The position numbers and the translations under genes are program-made. The notes below the pieces were generated by a model, which saw nothing but the letters and a program-made list of their open reading frames with translations, searched no databases and was not told where the DNA came from. This document shows positions 18,646-28,041 of a DNA stretch of 64,000 bases, in pieces (position 1 is the first letter of the stretch; each line of letters begins with the position of its first letter). This DNA is from Dyella psychrodurans. Its GTDB lineage: Bacteria > Pseudomonadota > Gammaproteobacteria > Xanthomonadales > Rhodanobacteraceae. The stretch covers positions 431,741 to 495,740 of the forward strand of contig NZ_QRBF01000002.1 in the NCBI RefSeq assembly GCF_003363265.1, read 5' to 3'.

Positions 18646-19955
18646 GTCAGTCACCGGCTCCGCTGCCCTTCATCGAGGGATTGCGCGACGCATCGAGCCT
18701 GCGTCTGCCCGGTAGCGGGCACGCATGGCTGGATACGGCGCGGCGTGAAAATCTGGAAGCCTTTGTCGCGGCAGGTTTGCCGGATACCCGCGCGGAAGCA
18801 TGGAAGTACACCGCTCTGCGCGCACTGGGTCAGCGCCGGTTTGCGCTCGGCGATGCGGGGGCTGCCAAGCACGCCGTCGATCCGCATGCACTTGTACTTC
18901 CAGGTGTGGATGGCCCACGCCTGGTGTTCGTCAATGGTGTCTTCCGGGCCGACTTATCCCGGCTCGATGCGCTGCCGGTTGGTCTTACGTTGCAGCCGCT
19001 TTCGCAGGTGCTGGAGCAGGACCCGGAGGCGTTGCGCTTTGCGCTCAGCCGCCATTACCGCGAGACGAGCGATGTGTTCGCCCGGCTCAATGCGGCACTG
19101 TCCGGCGATGGCGTGGTGTTGCGCGTGGCAGCAGGCGCACGGATCGGCAAGCCCGTGCAGCTTTGTTTCGTGGGTGCGCCTGCGCAGAGCGAACTCGCCT
19201 GGCATGCGCGCAACGTGATTGAGCTGGGCGAGGGTTCCGAGCTCAACCTGGTGGAACACCATCTATCCACCACGCAGAACAAGCACCTGGGAACGCTGGT
19301 CAGCGATATCGCCGTGCACGATGGCGCGCAGCTTCAGCATGTGCTGCTTCAGAACACCGCCGACGACAGCACGCTGATCCGGCGCAGCAGCCTGCACCTG
19401 GGCGCGAAATCGCATGCCACGCTGTATGCGCTGGAACTGGGCGGTGCACTGGCTCGCCACGACCTCCATGCCGAATTGCGCGGCAATGAGGCGCGATTCG
19501 ATACCCGCGGCGTATTCGTGCTGCGCGGACGCCAGCATGTCGATACCCAGCTTTCGATTCGCCATCAGGCGCTCAATACCGCTTCCGAATCGATTTGGCG
19601 CGGTGTCGCCGACGAGCGCGCGCGCGGCGTGTTCCGCGGTGCGATCGTCGTCGCCCAAGGTGCCGATGGCAGCGATGCCAGCCTTAGCAACAAGAACCTC
19701 CTGCTTTCCACGCTGGCCGAAATCGACACCAAGCCGGAGCTGGAAATCTACGCCGACGAAGTGAAGGCGGCGCACGGTGCCACCGTCGGCCAGCTCGACG
19801 AGCGGGCCATGTTCTACCTGCGTTCGCGCGGCCTGCCGTATACGGAAGCGCGTGCGCTGCTTACGGCCGCGTTCTGTCGCGCCGTATTTGCATCACTGCC
19901 CAATGAAACCCTGCGCGATTACTTCTCCGATGCAGTGATCGCGCGTCTGCCCTGA
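18642..19955 (+). CDS. sufD: Fe-S cluster assembly protein SufD
   Basis: Encodes 437 residues. The C-terminal beta-helix shares the SufB-type segment AHGATVGQLDERAMFYLRSR, including the histidine implicated in cluster assembly. The N-terminal part is more variable, as usual for SufD. It completes the SufBC2D complex and is translationally coupled to sufC. Confidence 0.95.
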   Translation: MSQSPAPLPFIEGLRDASSLRLPGSGHAWLDTARRENLEAFVAAGLPDTRAEAWKYTALRALGQRRFALGDAGAAKHAVDPHALVLPGVDGPRLVFVNGVFRADLSRLDALPVGLTLQPLSQVLEQDPEALRFALSRHYRETSDVFARLNAALSGDGVVLRVAAGARIGKPVQLCFVGAPAQSELAWHARNVIELGEGSELNLVEHHLSTTQNKHLGTLVSDIAVHDGAQLQHVLLQNTADDSTLIRRSSLHLGAKSHATLYALELGGALARHDLHAELRGNEARFDTRGVFVLRGRQHVDTQLSIRHQALNTASESIWRGVADERARGVFRGAIVVAQGADGSDASLSNKNLLLSTLAEIDTKPELEIYADEVKAAHGATVGQLDERAMFYLRSRGLPYTEARALLTAAFCRAVFASLPNETLRDYFSDAVIARLP

Positions 19956-19966
19956 ATCGACTCGTC

Positions 19967-21214
19967 ATGAACGCAAAGCCCAGCCAGCCCTCCCTCGATT
20001 TCGACGTGCAGCGCGTGCGCGCGGATTTTCCGTTGCTCAGTCGCACGGTCCACGGCAAGCCGCTGGTGTATTTCGACAATGCCAACACCAGCCAGAAGCC
20101 GCGGCAGGTGATCGAGGCGGTGGATCGGCATTACCGCGAGCACAACGCGAACGTGGCGCGCGCCGTGCACCAGCTCGGTGAAGAGGCTACGGCTGCGTAC
20201 GAGAGTGCGCGCGACAAACTGGCAAGTTTCATCAACGCCGGTTCGCGCAATGACGTGGTGCTTACGTCCGGCACCACTCAGTCGATGAACCTGGTGGCTT
20301 ACAGCTACGCCTTGCCGCGCTTGAAGCCCGGCGATGCGATTGTCACTACCGTTATGGAGCACCACGCCAACATCGTGCCATGGCAGCTCGTGGCCGCGCG
20401 CAGCGGTGCGACCGTGAAGGCGGCGCCGATCGACGAGCGCGGCGAGCTGATTCTCGAGAAATACTTCGAGCTGTTGACGCCGGAAGTAAAGCTTGCGTGC
20501 GTCACGCATGTCTCTAATGTGCTAGGCACGGTCAATCCGGTGCGCGAGATCGCGCGCGAGTGCCGTCGTCGCGGCATCCCGTTGCTGGTGGATGGTTCGC
20601 AGGCCTTGCCGCATCGTCCCGTGGACGTGCAAGCCATTGGCTGCGACTTCTATGCGCTGACCGGTCACAAGATGCTGGCGCCCACTGGTACCGGTGCGCT
20701 ATGGGCGAAGCGGGAACATCTGCAGGCCATGCCACCCTTCTTCGGCGGCGGGGAGATGATCCGCGAAGTACGCTTCGACGGCACCACCTTTGCCGAACCG
20801 CCGCACAAATTCGAAGCGGGCACGCCGAACATTGCCGGATTCGCGGGTGTAGGCGCTGCCATCGACTACACGCAATCGATCGGCTTCGAAGCCATTCGTG
20901 CGTGGGAGCACGAGTTGCTGGCTTACGCTACCGAACGCCTGCGTGAGATTCCGGGTCTGCGCATTTTTGGCGAAGCCGCGGAAAAAGAGCCGGTTATTTC
21001 CTTCCTCATCGAAGGTGCGCAAGCGACCGATATGGCCACCTTGCTTGATCTTGAAGGGGTGGCCGTTCGCTCCGGCCACCATTGCGCGCATCCATTGATG
21101 CAGTTCTACGGCGTTCCCGCCACGCTGCGCGCTTCCCTTGCGTTCTACAACACGCGCGAAGAAGTCGATGCGTTCATCGCCGCGTTGCTCAAGGTACGCA
21201 AATTGCTTATGTAA
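19967..21214 (+). CDS. sufS: Cysteine desulfurase SufS
   Basis: Encodes 415 residues of PLP aminotransferase class V. ALTGHKMLAPTGTGALW carries the PLP lysine and RSGHHCAHPLM the active-site cysteine of type II desulfurases. SufS takes sulfur from L-cysteine for the SufBCD scaffold. No sufE or sufU partner is in the window, so the sulfur acceptor must be elsewhere. It ends the core operon; a hairpin follows. Confidence 0.96.
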   Translation: MNAKPSQPSLDFDVQRVRADFPLLSRTVHGKPLVYFDNANTSQKPRQVIEAVDRHYREHNANVARAVHQLGEEATAAYESARDKLASFINAGSRNDVVLTSGTTQSMNLVAYSYALPRLKPGDAIVTTVMEHHANIVPWQLVAARSGATVKAAPIDERGELILEKYFELLTPEVKLACVTHVSNVLGTVNPVREIARECRRRGIPLLVDGSQALPHRPVDVQAIGCDFYALTGHKMLAPTGTGALWAKREHLQAMPPFFGGGEMIREVRFDGTTFAEPPHKFEAGTPNIAGFAGVGAAIDYTQSIGFEAIRAWEHELLAYATERLREIPGLRIFGEAAEKEPVISFLIEGAQATDMATLLDLEGVAVRSGHHCAHPLMQFYGVPATLRASLAFYNTREEVDAFIAALLKVRKLLM

Positions 21215-21220
21215 AGCGCT

Positions 21221-21237
21221 CCCCGGTGTTACCGGGG
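21221..21237 (+). terminator. Hairpin after sufS (weak terminator)
   Basis: CCCCGGT-GTT-ACCGGGG is a perfect 7-bp stem directly after sufS, but the following TATCTATAC is not a T-run. It is probably a message 3' end or attenuator before the decarboxylase gene 30 bases on. Confidence 0.4.
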
Positions 21238-21266
21238 TATCTATACGAAGGCTAGGATTGCCTCAC

Positions 21267-22655
21267 ATGTACGATCATCTGCATAACGATCTTTTGGCAT
21301 TCGACGCCATCCTCGATCAAGCGCGCACCATGGCAGGCGATTATCTGCGGAGTCTCCCGCAACGACCCGCAGCGGCTCATTTGCCGGCGGAATTGTCTGC
21401 GAGCATTGCGTTGCCGGCTGATGGCGAGGGCGCACTGGCTACCTTGCAGCGATTCGAGCGCGACCATGTGCCGTTGCTTTCGGGGAGTCCCGGTCCGCGT
21501 TATTTCGGTTTCGTCACCGGTGGCGGTACGCCCGCTGCACTGGCGGCGGACTGGCTGGTTAGCACCTATGACCAAAATGCCCAGCGTAATGGCGAAAATG
21601 GCACGACGCTTATCGAGCGGCAGGCGATCGATCTATTGCGTCAGCTGTTGGGCTGGCCTGCGGCATGGACGGGCGCATGCGTGACCGGTGCGACCATGGC
21701 CAACTACGTTGGCGTTGCCATGGCCAGGCAGTGGATCGGTCATCGTCACGGTCGTGATGTAGCAGCTGATGGCTTGTTGGGTTTACCGCCTTTTGCCATC
21801 TTCGCGGGCAGTGCGCATTCCAGCACCGCCAAAGCACTGAGCATGGCGGGCTTGGGGCGCAACACGATCCAGTCGCTACCCCTGTTGCCGGGTCGCGAAG
21901 CACTGGACATCAATGCACTCGAACGCGCTTTAATCGAGCGCGGCGACCAGCCGAGCATCGTGATCGCCAGCGCGGGTACCGTGAACACGGTGGATTTCGA
22001 CGATCTAGTGGCCATAGGTGCGCTCAAGCAACGCTATCCCTTCTGGTTGCATGTGGACGCGGCATTCGGCGGCATCGTGGCAGCATCCCCATCCAGGCGT
22101 GGCGTGCTGGCGGGCATCGAGGCGGCCGATTCGGTAACCGTCGATGCACACAAATGGCTGAATGTGCCTTACGACTGCGCCGTGATTTATACGGCACACC
22201 TTCCGCTGCAAATTGAAGTGTTTAAGAACCACTCGGCCTATCTTCCTGCGCCGATCGTGGTCGAAGACAACTATCTTCATCTCACGCCCGAGAATTCGCG
22301 CCGTTTTCGCGCACTGCCGATATGGATGAGCTTGCTTGCTTACGGTCGGAACGGATACGCCGACATCGTCGATCGCAATTGCGAGGCGGCGCAATACCTG
22401 GGGCAATTAATCGAAAGCGATTCGCGCTTCAAGCTTGCCGCGCCGGTTCGCCATAACGTGGTCTGCTTCGCCGTCAATACCGACAAGACGACAACGGCGG
22501 CTTTGCAGAAACAATTGCATCAGGATGGAACGGCCTATTTATCGCCGTCCGTCTTGAATGGCCAGCCTATACTGCGTGCCGCCATCTGCAATTGGCGCAC
22601 GACGAAAGCGGATATCGATAAGACTTTTACCACTCTGCAAAAACTCGTGTCCTAA
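21267..22655 (+). CDS. PLP-dependent decarboxylase (aromatic-L-amino-acid/group II type)
   Basis: Encodes 462 residues. HVDAAFGG contains the PLP-ring aspartate and VDAHKWLNVPYDC the Schiff-base lysine of the DDC family. The N-terminal segment has the family PRYFGFVTGGGTPAA pattern. Substrate cannot be read from sequence; aromatic amino acids, glutamate or diaminobutyrate are possible. The GC content and codon use look slightly lower towards the 3' end than in sufS. It lies between sufS and the GNAT-Rieske pair and is followed by convergent genes. Confidence 0.85.
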   Translation: MYDHLHNDLLAFDAILDQARTMAGDYLRSLPQRPAAAHLPAELSASIALPADGEGALATLQRFERDHVPLLSGSPGPRYFGFVTGGGTPAALAADWLVSTYDQNAQRNGENGTTLIERQAIDLLRQLLGWPAAWTGACVTGATMANYVGVAMARQWIGHRHGRDVAADGLLGLPPFAIFAGSAHSSTAKALSMAGLGRNTIQSLPLLPGREALDINALERALIERGDQPSIVIASAGTVNTVDFDDLVAIGALKQRYPFWLHVDAAFGGIVAASPSRRGVLAGIEAADSVTVDAHKWLNVPYDCAVIYTAHLPLQIEVFKNHSAYLPAPIVVEDNYLHLTPENSRRFRALPIWMSLLAYGRNGYADIVDRNCEAAQYLGQLIESDSRFKLAAPVRHNVVCFAVNTDKTTTAALQKQLHQDGTAYLSPSVLNGQPILRAAICNWRTTKADIDKTFTTLQKLVS

Positions 22656-22690
22656 GAAACTCTCGCGCTGCTTTGGTCAATGGATGCCGA

Positions 22691-23137
22691 TCATCGTGAG
22701 GATATAAGCCTGTTCAGTGCATGGGGAAGTGCGACTGGAAGCGCGACGAAAACAGCGAGTGCCAGCAGCCATGGATTCATTAGCGCATGCACCGGCAGGA
22801 TGGATTCGACGAGTTGCAGCCACGCCAGGCCATGGAGCGCCGCGAGCGTGGCCAGCATCGCTATCAGTACGCCGAGCAGTGTCCAGCTCATATACAGCTC
22901 GAATCGCATGTCGACCACGGCACGGCGACGAGCCTGTATCGCGACCCGTTGGGCAAAGCCGGCGGGCAGGTTTTCATCCATGGGTTGCCGCAGCACACGG
23001 GCGACGGCGCGATAGCGCAGGACGGTCGTGTTATCGGTGGGAGCGAAACCGAGGCGTTCCGCGTGAAAAGCTTGTTCCTGCAAAGCCCATTCGCGCTCGT
23101 CGACCTCATCACGCGGCAACTTGGGTTCGTGATTCAT
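22691..23137 (-). CDS. Probable anti-sigma factor, membrane protein
   Basis: Encodes 148 residues. A charged cytoplasmic N-terminus (1-80) is followed by two hydrophobic spans (about 82-104 and 118-140). It starts inside the end of the ECF sigma gene (four-base overlap), the usual arrangement for a regulator that holds its sigma factor at the membrane. I see no zinc-binding HxxxCxxC motif, so it is not a ZAS-type anti-sigma. The role is assigned from position and topology. Confidence 0.6.
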   Translation of the reverse strand: MNHEPKLPRDEVDEREWALQEQAFHAERLGFAPTDNTTVLRYRAVARVLRQPMDENLPAGFAQRVAIQARRRAVVDMRFELYMSWTLLGVLIAMLATLAALHGLAWLQLVESILPVHALMNPWLLALAVFVALPVALPHALNRLISSR

Positions 23138-23706
23138 GACAGTACTCCGTTCACCGCCTCGAGTAGCTCACGCAGACGCAGGCGCGAGCGAAACAGGTGG
23201 CTTTTGATGGTGCCGCTGGCCAGGCCGGTGATGTCGGCTATCTCGCCGATAGGCAATTCGTCGAGATGATAGAGCGTCAGCACGGTGCGCTGCAGCGGCG
23301 GCAGTGCTTCGATGGCAGCGCGCAAGCGCCATGCCATGTCGCTGTCGGCATAGGCGGTTTCGAGATCGAAGCCGTCACCGATGTTTTCGATCGCGACGGC
23401 GGAATCGTCATCGCCAGAAGGGGCGAGCAGGGCGATGCGCTTGCGTTCCAGGTAGCGCAATGCAACGTTGTAGGCAATGCGACCGATCCAGGACTTCAGC
23501 GTGCTTTCGTAGCGGTACTGGCGCAGGTTCTGGTGCACGCGCAGAAAGGTGTCCTGGCAGAGTTCGCGCGCATCTTCAGGGTGGCGCACCATGCGATAGA
23601 TGATGTGCCAGCACAATTCCTGGTGCTCGCGCACGAGCCGTTCGAACGCGCCTGGGGCATTCGCCAGTGCGGCTTCGACGATCGTGCGATCCGTGACGTT
23701 ATTCAT
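23134..23706 (-). CDS. ECF-type RNA polymerase sigma factor
   Basis: Encodes 190 residues. Region 2 (about 20-88) has ARELCQDTFLRVHQNL and the WIGRIAYNVALRYLERK promoter-melting segment. Region 4 (about 130-185) has LPPLQRTVLTLYHLDELPIGEIA and the helix-turn-helix ASGTIKSHLFRSR. The start at 23706 is the ATG of MNNVTD. It is coupled to the downstream membrane protein. Its target promoters are unknown; ECF units often activate themselves. Confidence 0.9.
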   Translation of the reverse strand: MNNVTDRTIVEAALANAPGAFERLVREHQELCWHIIYRMVRHPEDARELCQDTFLRVHQNLRQYRYESTLKSWIGRIAYNVALRYLERKRIALLAPSGDDDSAVAIENIGDGFDLETAYADSDMAWRLRAAIEALPPLQRTVLTLYHLDELPIGEIADITGLASGTIKSHLFRSRLRLRELLEAVNGVLS

Positions 23707-23756
23707 GCGGCGCGTGGTTTCGCAAGAGTCGGCCGGCAATGGTGCCGGCCGGACCG

Positions 23757-24092
23757 TCACTGGAGGCGTTGTGCGACCACGAAATAGATCAGCGACCCCA
23801 GCCCGAAGGCCCCAAGCAACACGGCGACCGCGCCGGGGGTGATGGTGGTCCACCCCGCGATTTGTATGACCCCGAAACCCAGTCCTTCGAGTGCAAGCAC
23901 CAGACCCCAGCGCAGGGATGCCATCCGGCCCAGATGATCCTCGCCGCGCACGATGGAATCGATAAGCTCCTTCGATTCGCAGGCCTGCAACATCTTGATA
24001 CGCACTCGCGCGCTGACCAGAAGCTTGATGGCATAGGTAATGCCGAAGGTTATGCAGACAAAAAGCGTCAATGGGACCAAAACGTGTTCCAT
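23757..24092 (-). CDS. Small membrane protein (DUF6249-like)
   Basis: Encodes 111 residues. One N-terminal span (about 5-25), a short cytoplasmic segment with ELIDSIVRGED, and two more spans (about 57-78 and 84-105). GGAGGAC precedes the ATG at 24092. It lies 50 bases upstream of the sigma gene on the same strand and may be first gene of the sigma/anti-sigma unit. Small multi-span proteins of this type recur beside ECF sigma genes in Xanthomonadales; the role is not known. Confidence 0.65.
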   Translation of the reverse strand: MEHVLVPLTLFVCITFGITYAIKLLVSARVRIKMLQACESKELIDSIVRGEDHLGRMASLRWGLVLALEGLGFGVIQIAGWTTITPGAVAVLLGAFGLGSLIYFVVAQRLQ

Positions 24093-24361
24093 GATGTCCT
24101 CCCGGGTTATCGAGCGCCGCCATGAGCGGGTATGGGGACATAGATACGCCCAGCCGTGCGACGGTTGCAGCAGCGACCGACGCGACCAGGCTCCGTTTTC
24201 CGGCATCTACCAGGTTGCGTCTCTCAATCGAGTTGCCGAACAGTGGCATACCCCTGCCATCGCGGACGTTGCTGCGCCTTTTCCAAGGAAAACATCATGC
24301 GCTACCCGGCTGTGTAAAAGGCCATCTATGGCTGGATACGCGCGCGGATTATCATCTGCAG

Positions 24362-24910
24362 ATGATTTCCGATATCGCACCTGTTTTTCGCACGGCTACC
24401 CAGGCCGACGTTCCGGCCGTCGTGGCCTTGGTCGAATCCGCTTATCGTGGGGACTCCGGCAGGCGGGGGTGGACGACCGAATCCGATCTGCTCGATGGCC
24501 GGCGCACGGATGTGCAACTGGTTTCCGAACTGCTGGTGTCGCCGGACAGCGTAGTGCTGCTTGCATCGATCGATAACGTCATGCGTGCTTGCTGCCATGT
24601 CGAGCGGCATGACGATTCCGCCTACTTCGGCATGTTTGCCGTCGATCCGTCCTGGCAAGGCAGCGGCCTTGGCAGGCAATTGCTGGGCGAGGCGGAGCGG
24701 ATGGCTCGCGACGGGTGGCGTTGCGGAATGATGCACATGACGGTGATCGATGTGCGCACAGAGTTGATTGCGTGGTATGAGCGACGCGGCTATCGCCGCA
24801 CGGGTCAATACAAGCCGTTTCCCTACGGCGACGAGCGCGTCGGTATTCCGCTTCGCGACGATCTGCGTTTCGAATTGCTTATCAAGGAATTGTCAGGAGC
24901 CGTGGCGTGA
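24362..24910 (+). CDS. GNAT family N-acetyltransferase
   Basis: Encodes 182 residues. FAVDPSWQGSGLGRQLLGEAER is the acetyl-CoA binding loop, and WYERRGYRRTGQYKPFP is the C-terminal GNAT motif. The acceptor is unknown. The next gene, a Rieske ferredoxin, overlaps by four bases. This GNAT-Rieske pair is often attached to suf operons in related bacteria, which suggests the pair belonged to the suf operon before the intervening genes came in. Confidence 0.85.
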   Translation: MISDIAPVFRTATQADVPAVVALVESAYRGDSGRRGWTTESDLLDGRRTDVQLVSELLVSPDSVVLLASIDNVMRACCHVERHDDSAYFGMFAVDPSWQGSGLGRQLLGEAERMARDGWRCGMMHMTVIDVRTELIAWYERRGYRRTGQYKPFPYGDERVGIPLRDDLRFELLIKELSGAVA

Positions 24911-25224
24911 GCGAGACATGGGTTGAGGTGGGTACGCGTTCGGAGCTGTTGCCCGGCGAATTCAAGGTAGTGTGGGATGGCGACACGGCCATTGCCGTGT
25001 TCAATGTCGATGGCGATCTGTACGCCGTGGAAGACATCTGCACGCACGACGGCGGCGAGCTGGCCGGCGGCGAGATCCACGGTTTCGAGGTGGAGTGCCC
25101 GCGCCATGGTGCACGCTTCGATCTGCGCACGGGCGCGCCGACCTGCCCGCCGGCGTATGAGCCGATACACCGGTTTCCGGTGCGCGAAAGCGATGGCTTG
25201 ATCTGGACGCGCGACGATCGTTGA
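24907..25224 (+). CDS. Rieske [2Fe-2S] ferredoxin
   Basis: Encodes 105 residues. CTHDG and CPRHGARFD give the C-x-H...C-x2-H ligands of a Rieske cluster. The small size and lack of signal peptide fit the ferredoxin subunit of non-haem iron oxygenases. The GTG start overlaps the GNAT stop. With suf genes close by it may be an electron carrier or cluster client; no oxygenase gene is adjacent. Confidence 0.9.
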   Translation: MSETWVEVGTRSELLPGEFKVVWDGDTAIAVFNVDGDLYAVEDICTHDGGELAGGEIHGFEVECPRHGARFDLRTGAPTCPPAYEPIHRFPVRESDGLIWTRDDR

Positions 25225-25229
25225 TGCGG

Positions 25230-26150
25230 TCAGTGCGACGCGCCGGATGATTGGGGCGCGAACTTCACCACGACGCGCTGACCGATACGCAACGATGCGG
25301 ACGGCTGCTGATCGAAGGCGAGCACGCATTCCACCGTGCGCGTGTTGGCACGTACCTGCGGATCGTCTTCCAGCGTGCTGGCACCGAACACGTCGCCGAT
25401 GCGCAGCACATGCGCCTGCAGCGGCGGCATGCCGGCGCCGCTGTCATCGTCCACTTCGGCCTGCATGCCGTCATGCACGACACTCACAAACGATTCGTTG
25501 AGCTCGGCGCGCACGATGCGCGGCGCATCGGGCAGCAGTACGAAGATGGGGCCGGCGGCCGGTGACACGGTGGCGCCGGGCTGCACCATGCGCTGCACGA
25601 TCTGACCATCCACCGGCGCGTGCAGGCTGCGCAATTCCAGTTGGTAGCGCGCGCCGGCAACTTTCTGTGCAGCCAGTGCGGCGTTGGCTTTCGCATTGTC
25701 CAGTTCGGCCTGGATTTGTTGCGCGTTTTCCCGCGCGTCGTCGGCGCTCTGGATATCGCCGGCACCGGCCTTCGCGGCCTGCTCCAAACGGGAGGCGCGC
25801 AAATCGGCGGATTTCACCCGATCTTCCAGCGCGCTGGCCTGGGCCGTGGCCTGCTGTTGTTCGGCCAGGGCGGAGTCGAGTGCAAGCTTGGCCGGCTCAA
25901 GTTTGAGCTGCGCGAGCAGCTGCCCTTTGCGCACATGCTCGCCTTCGTGCACGTCGACGCTGTCGACGATGCCTTCGGTGGGTATCGTCAGTTTAAGAAG
26001 GCCGCCTTCGATGTCGATGCGTCCACGTGCGACGGCAGCATAAGCCGGCATCGTCGCCTGGTCGGTCGCCGGCGCCTTGTCTTGCGAGCAGCTGGAGAGC
26101 AGCGCCGCTGCAAGCAAGGTCAGCGCGAGGCGAAGGTGACGCGGATTCAT
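25230..26150 (-). CDS. HlyD/RND-type periplasmic adaptor (lipoprotein)
   Basis: Encodes 306 residues. The lipoprotein signal LAAALLSSC ends near residue 21. A biotinyl-lipoyl-like half (VDVHEGEHVRKGQLLAQL), a long alpha-hairpin with Ala/Gln-rich coiled coil (about 85-165), the second lipoyl half (HAPVDGQIVQRMVQPG) and a beta-barrel follow. It bridges the inner-membrane ABC transporter to the outer-membrane channel encoded in the same operon. It is the last gene, overlapping the ATPase gene by four bases. Confidence 0.88.
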   Translation of the reverse strand: MNPRHLRLALTLLAAALLSSCSQDKAPATDQATMPAYAAVARGRIDIEGGLLKLTIPTEGIVDSVDVHEGEHVRKGQLLAQLKLEPAKLALDSALAEQQQATAQASALEDRVKSADLRASRLEQAAKAGAGDIQSADDARENAQQIQAELDNAKANAALAAQKVAGARYQLELRSLHAPVDGQIVQRMVQPGATVSPAAGPIFVLLPDAPRIVRAELNESFVSVVHDGMQAEVDDDSGAGMPPLQAHVLRIGDVFGASTLEDDPQVRANTRTVECVLAFDQQPSASLRIGQRVVVKFAPQSSGASH

Positions 26151-26905
26151 GCAGAAGGCTCCTTGGCCTCGGATGCGGTAGGCGGCGAGGACGGGACATG
26201 GTCGCTCAGAATACGGCCGTCTTCCATGGCCAGCACGCGGTCGGCATGACCGACCAGACGCGGATCGTGGCTGACGCAAAGCACCGTGGTGCCATGCGTG
26301 CGGGCAATGCGATGCAGGATGTCGATGACGGTCTGTCCATTGGCCGCATCGAGCGCGCTGGTCGGTTCGTCGGCGAACAGCAGCTCCGGCTGCTTGGCCA
26401 ATGCGCGTGCGATCGCGACGCGCTGCTTTTCGCCGCCGGAAAGTTCGGCGGGACGCAGGCGCATGCGCGGCCCCAGGCCCACTTCTTCCAGCGATTCGAT
26501 CGCGCGCCTTCTCGCCATGCCCTTGGCGAGGCCCATGTAGGTCAATGGAAGTTCCACTTGTTCCAATGCGGTGAGGGCAGGGAACAGATTGAAGCCCTGA
26601 AAGACGAAGCCGGTGTGCTGCAGGCGGAAATACTCCAGCTCGCGCATGCCCAGGCCACTCAGCTCTTGCCCGAGCGCCAACACACCGCCCGCATCGGCCG
26701 GCTGCAAGCCACTGAGGATGGCCAGCAACGTGCTTTTGCCGCAACCCGAAGGGCCGGAGATAAGCGTCAGCTCGCCCGCGTGGACGTCGAGCCACAGATC
26801 GTGCAGCACAGTGCTGTGAACGCGTCCGGATACGAACGATTTTCTTACGCCGCGGGCCTGCAAGGCGGGCGTCCGTAAGGACGATGTGTGAAGTGCCGCG
26901 GCCAT
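26147..26905 (-). CDS. ABC transporter ATP-binding protein (LolD/MacB/DevA type)
   Basis: Encodes 252 residues. Walker A is GPSGCGKST, Q-loop VFQGFNLFPALT, signature LSGGEKQRVAIARAL, Walker B LLFADEPTSALD and H-loop CVSHD. It belongs to the mechanotransmission-type MacB/LolD/DevA subgroup that works with FtsX-like permeases. Neighbours give the permease upstream and the adaptor downstream. Confidence 0.92.
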   Translation of the reverse strand: MAAALHTSSLRTPALQARGVRKSFVSGRVHSTVLHDLWLDVHAGELTLISGPSGCGKSTLLAILSGLQPADAGGVLALGQELSGLGMRELEYFRLQHTGFVFQGFNLFPALTALEQVELPLTYMGLAKGMARRRAIESLEEVGLGPRMRLRPAELSGGEKQRVAIARALAKQPELLFADEPTSALDAANGQTVIDILHRIARTHGTTVLCVSHDPRLVGHADRVLAMEDGRILSDHVPSSPPTASEAKEPSA

Positions 26906-26907
26906 GT

Positions 26908-28041
26908 TTACCTCAACAGGCTCGCGGGATCCGCACGGCGCAAGCTGCGCATGGCGGCAAGCCCCGACACGATCGCCAGCGCCATGCTGAGCAAAAGGCA
27001 GATTGCGGCGGTGAGCGGATGAAGCTCCATCGGCACGCTTCGATTGCGCGCGATGATCAGCAACACGATGCCGATCACGATGCTGCACACCAGCCCCAGC
27101 GCGCCGACCCAGAAGGCTTGTTCCATGATCACCTTGCGCAGCGCGCCGCGGCCGACGCCCAGCGCATTCAACGTGGCGTATTCGCGAATGGAACCGATGA
27201 CGGCGGCGATCAAGGTCTGACTCGTGATGACGGCGCCGACCAGGAACACGATGCCCGCAAGGAACAGCACGCCTGCGCCTGCACCGGTATCGAGCATCCA
27301 ATAAAGCTGCGACTGACGCGCGAATTCCTTGGCCGTCCAGACCGTGTACGGACCGAATGCATCCGAGCCGCTCAGCCGCTTGGCGATCATGGTTGCCTTG
27401 GACGGATCGCGCAGCTTGGCGACGAAGTACGTCATCATGCCTGCGCCTTCGGGATCGAGATCGAGTACGCGCGCGGTGTCCAGCGAAGAAACGATGTTGA
27501 CGCCGCCGAGCGCACGCAACCCGCTGCTTACGCCCACGACGCGCACGCGCTGGCCGTTGATGGCGGCGGTGTCGCCGATGTTGACGCCCAGGCTGTCGAT
27601 ATCCGCTTTGTCGACGATCACGGCGCCGGGTTCGTTCAACTTGGCGCGCAGTGCCGGTGGCAATGCGCGCGAGAACATCATGCCGTCGGGACGCGTATCA
27701 ATGCCGGAGACGAACACCGACACGCCGCCGGTATCGCGCGGACCGCGCCAGTCGGCATCGACCCAGCGGAAAGGTTCGACGCGCGTGACGTCTGGGTCCA
27801 TGCGAAGTCGCATCGCGACATCTTCACTGATCGGGCGACCAAGGTTGACGCTCTGCGTGCCGGGATAACCGGCCCACAAATCGGCGGACGATCCGGTGAT
27901 GTAAACGCTCGCGCTGCCGAAGATGCCAAGTACCAGCGCTGCCTGCAACAGCTGCAGCAAGCCGGCGAATCCCACTGCTACCACGGCCGGGAGAAAGCGT
28001 CGCCACTCGTGAATCAGCGTTTTGCGCGCCAGCGCCACCAT
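26908..28041 (-). CDS. ABC transporter permease, FtsX/MacB (DevC) type
   Basis: Encodes 377 residues. One span near 17-45, a large periplasmic domain (about 46-255) and three C-terminal spans (about 260-285, 305-335, 345-370), with SIREYATLNALGVGRGAL typical of FtsX-domain permeases. The four-span topology fits extrusion of substrates from the periplasm through an adaptor and outer-membrane channel. Substrate unknown; antibiotics, glycolipids and siderophores are handled by relatives. Confidence 0.88.
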   Translation of the reverse strand: MVALARKTLIHEWRRFLPAVVAVGFAGLLQLLQAALVLGIFGSASVYITGSSADLWAGYPGTQSVNLGRPISEDVAMRLRMDPDVTRVEPFRWVDADWRGPRDTGGVSVFVSGIDTRPDGMMFSRALPPALRAKLNEPGAVIVDKADIDSLGVNIGDTAAINGQRVRVVGVSSGLRALGGVNIVSSLDTARVLDLDPEGAGMMTYFVAKLRDPSKATMIAKRLSGSDAFGPYTVWTAKEFARQSQLYWMLDTGAGAGVLFLAGIVFLVGAVITSQTLIAAVIGSIREYATLNALGVGRGALRKVIMEQAFWVGALGLVCSIVIGIVLLIIARNRSVPMELHPLTAAICLLLSMALAIVSGLAAMRSLRRADPASLLR

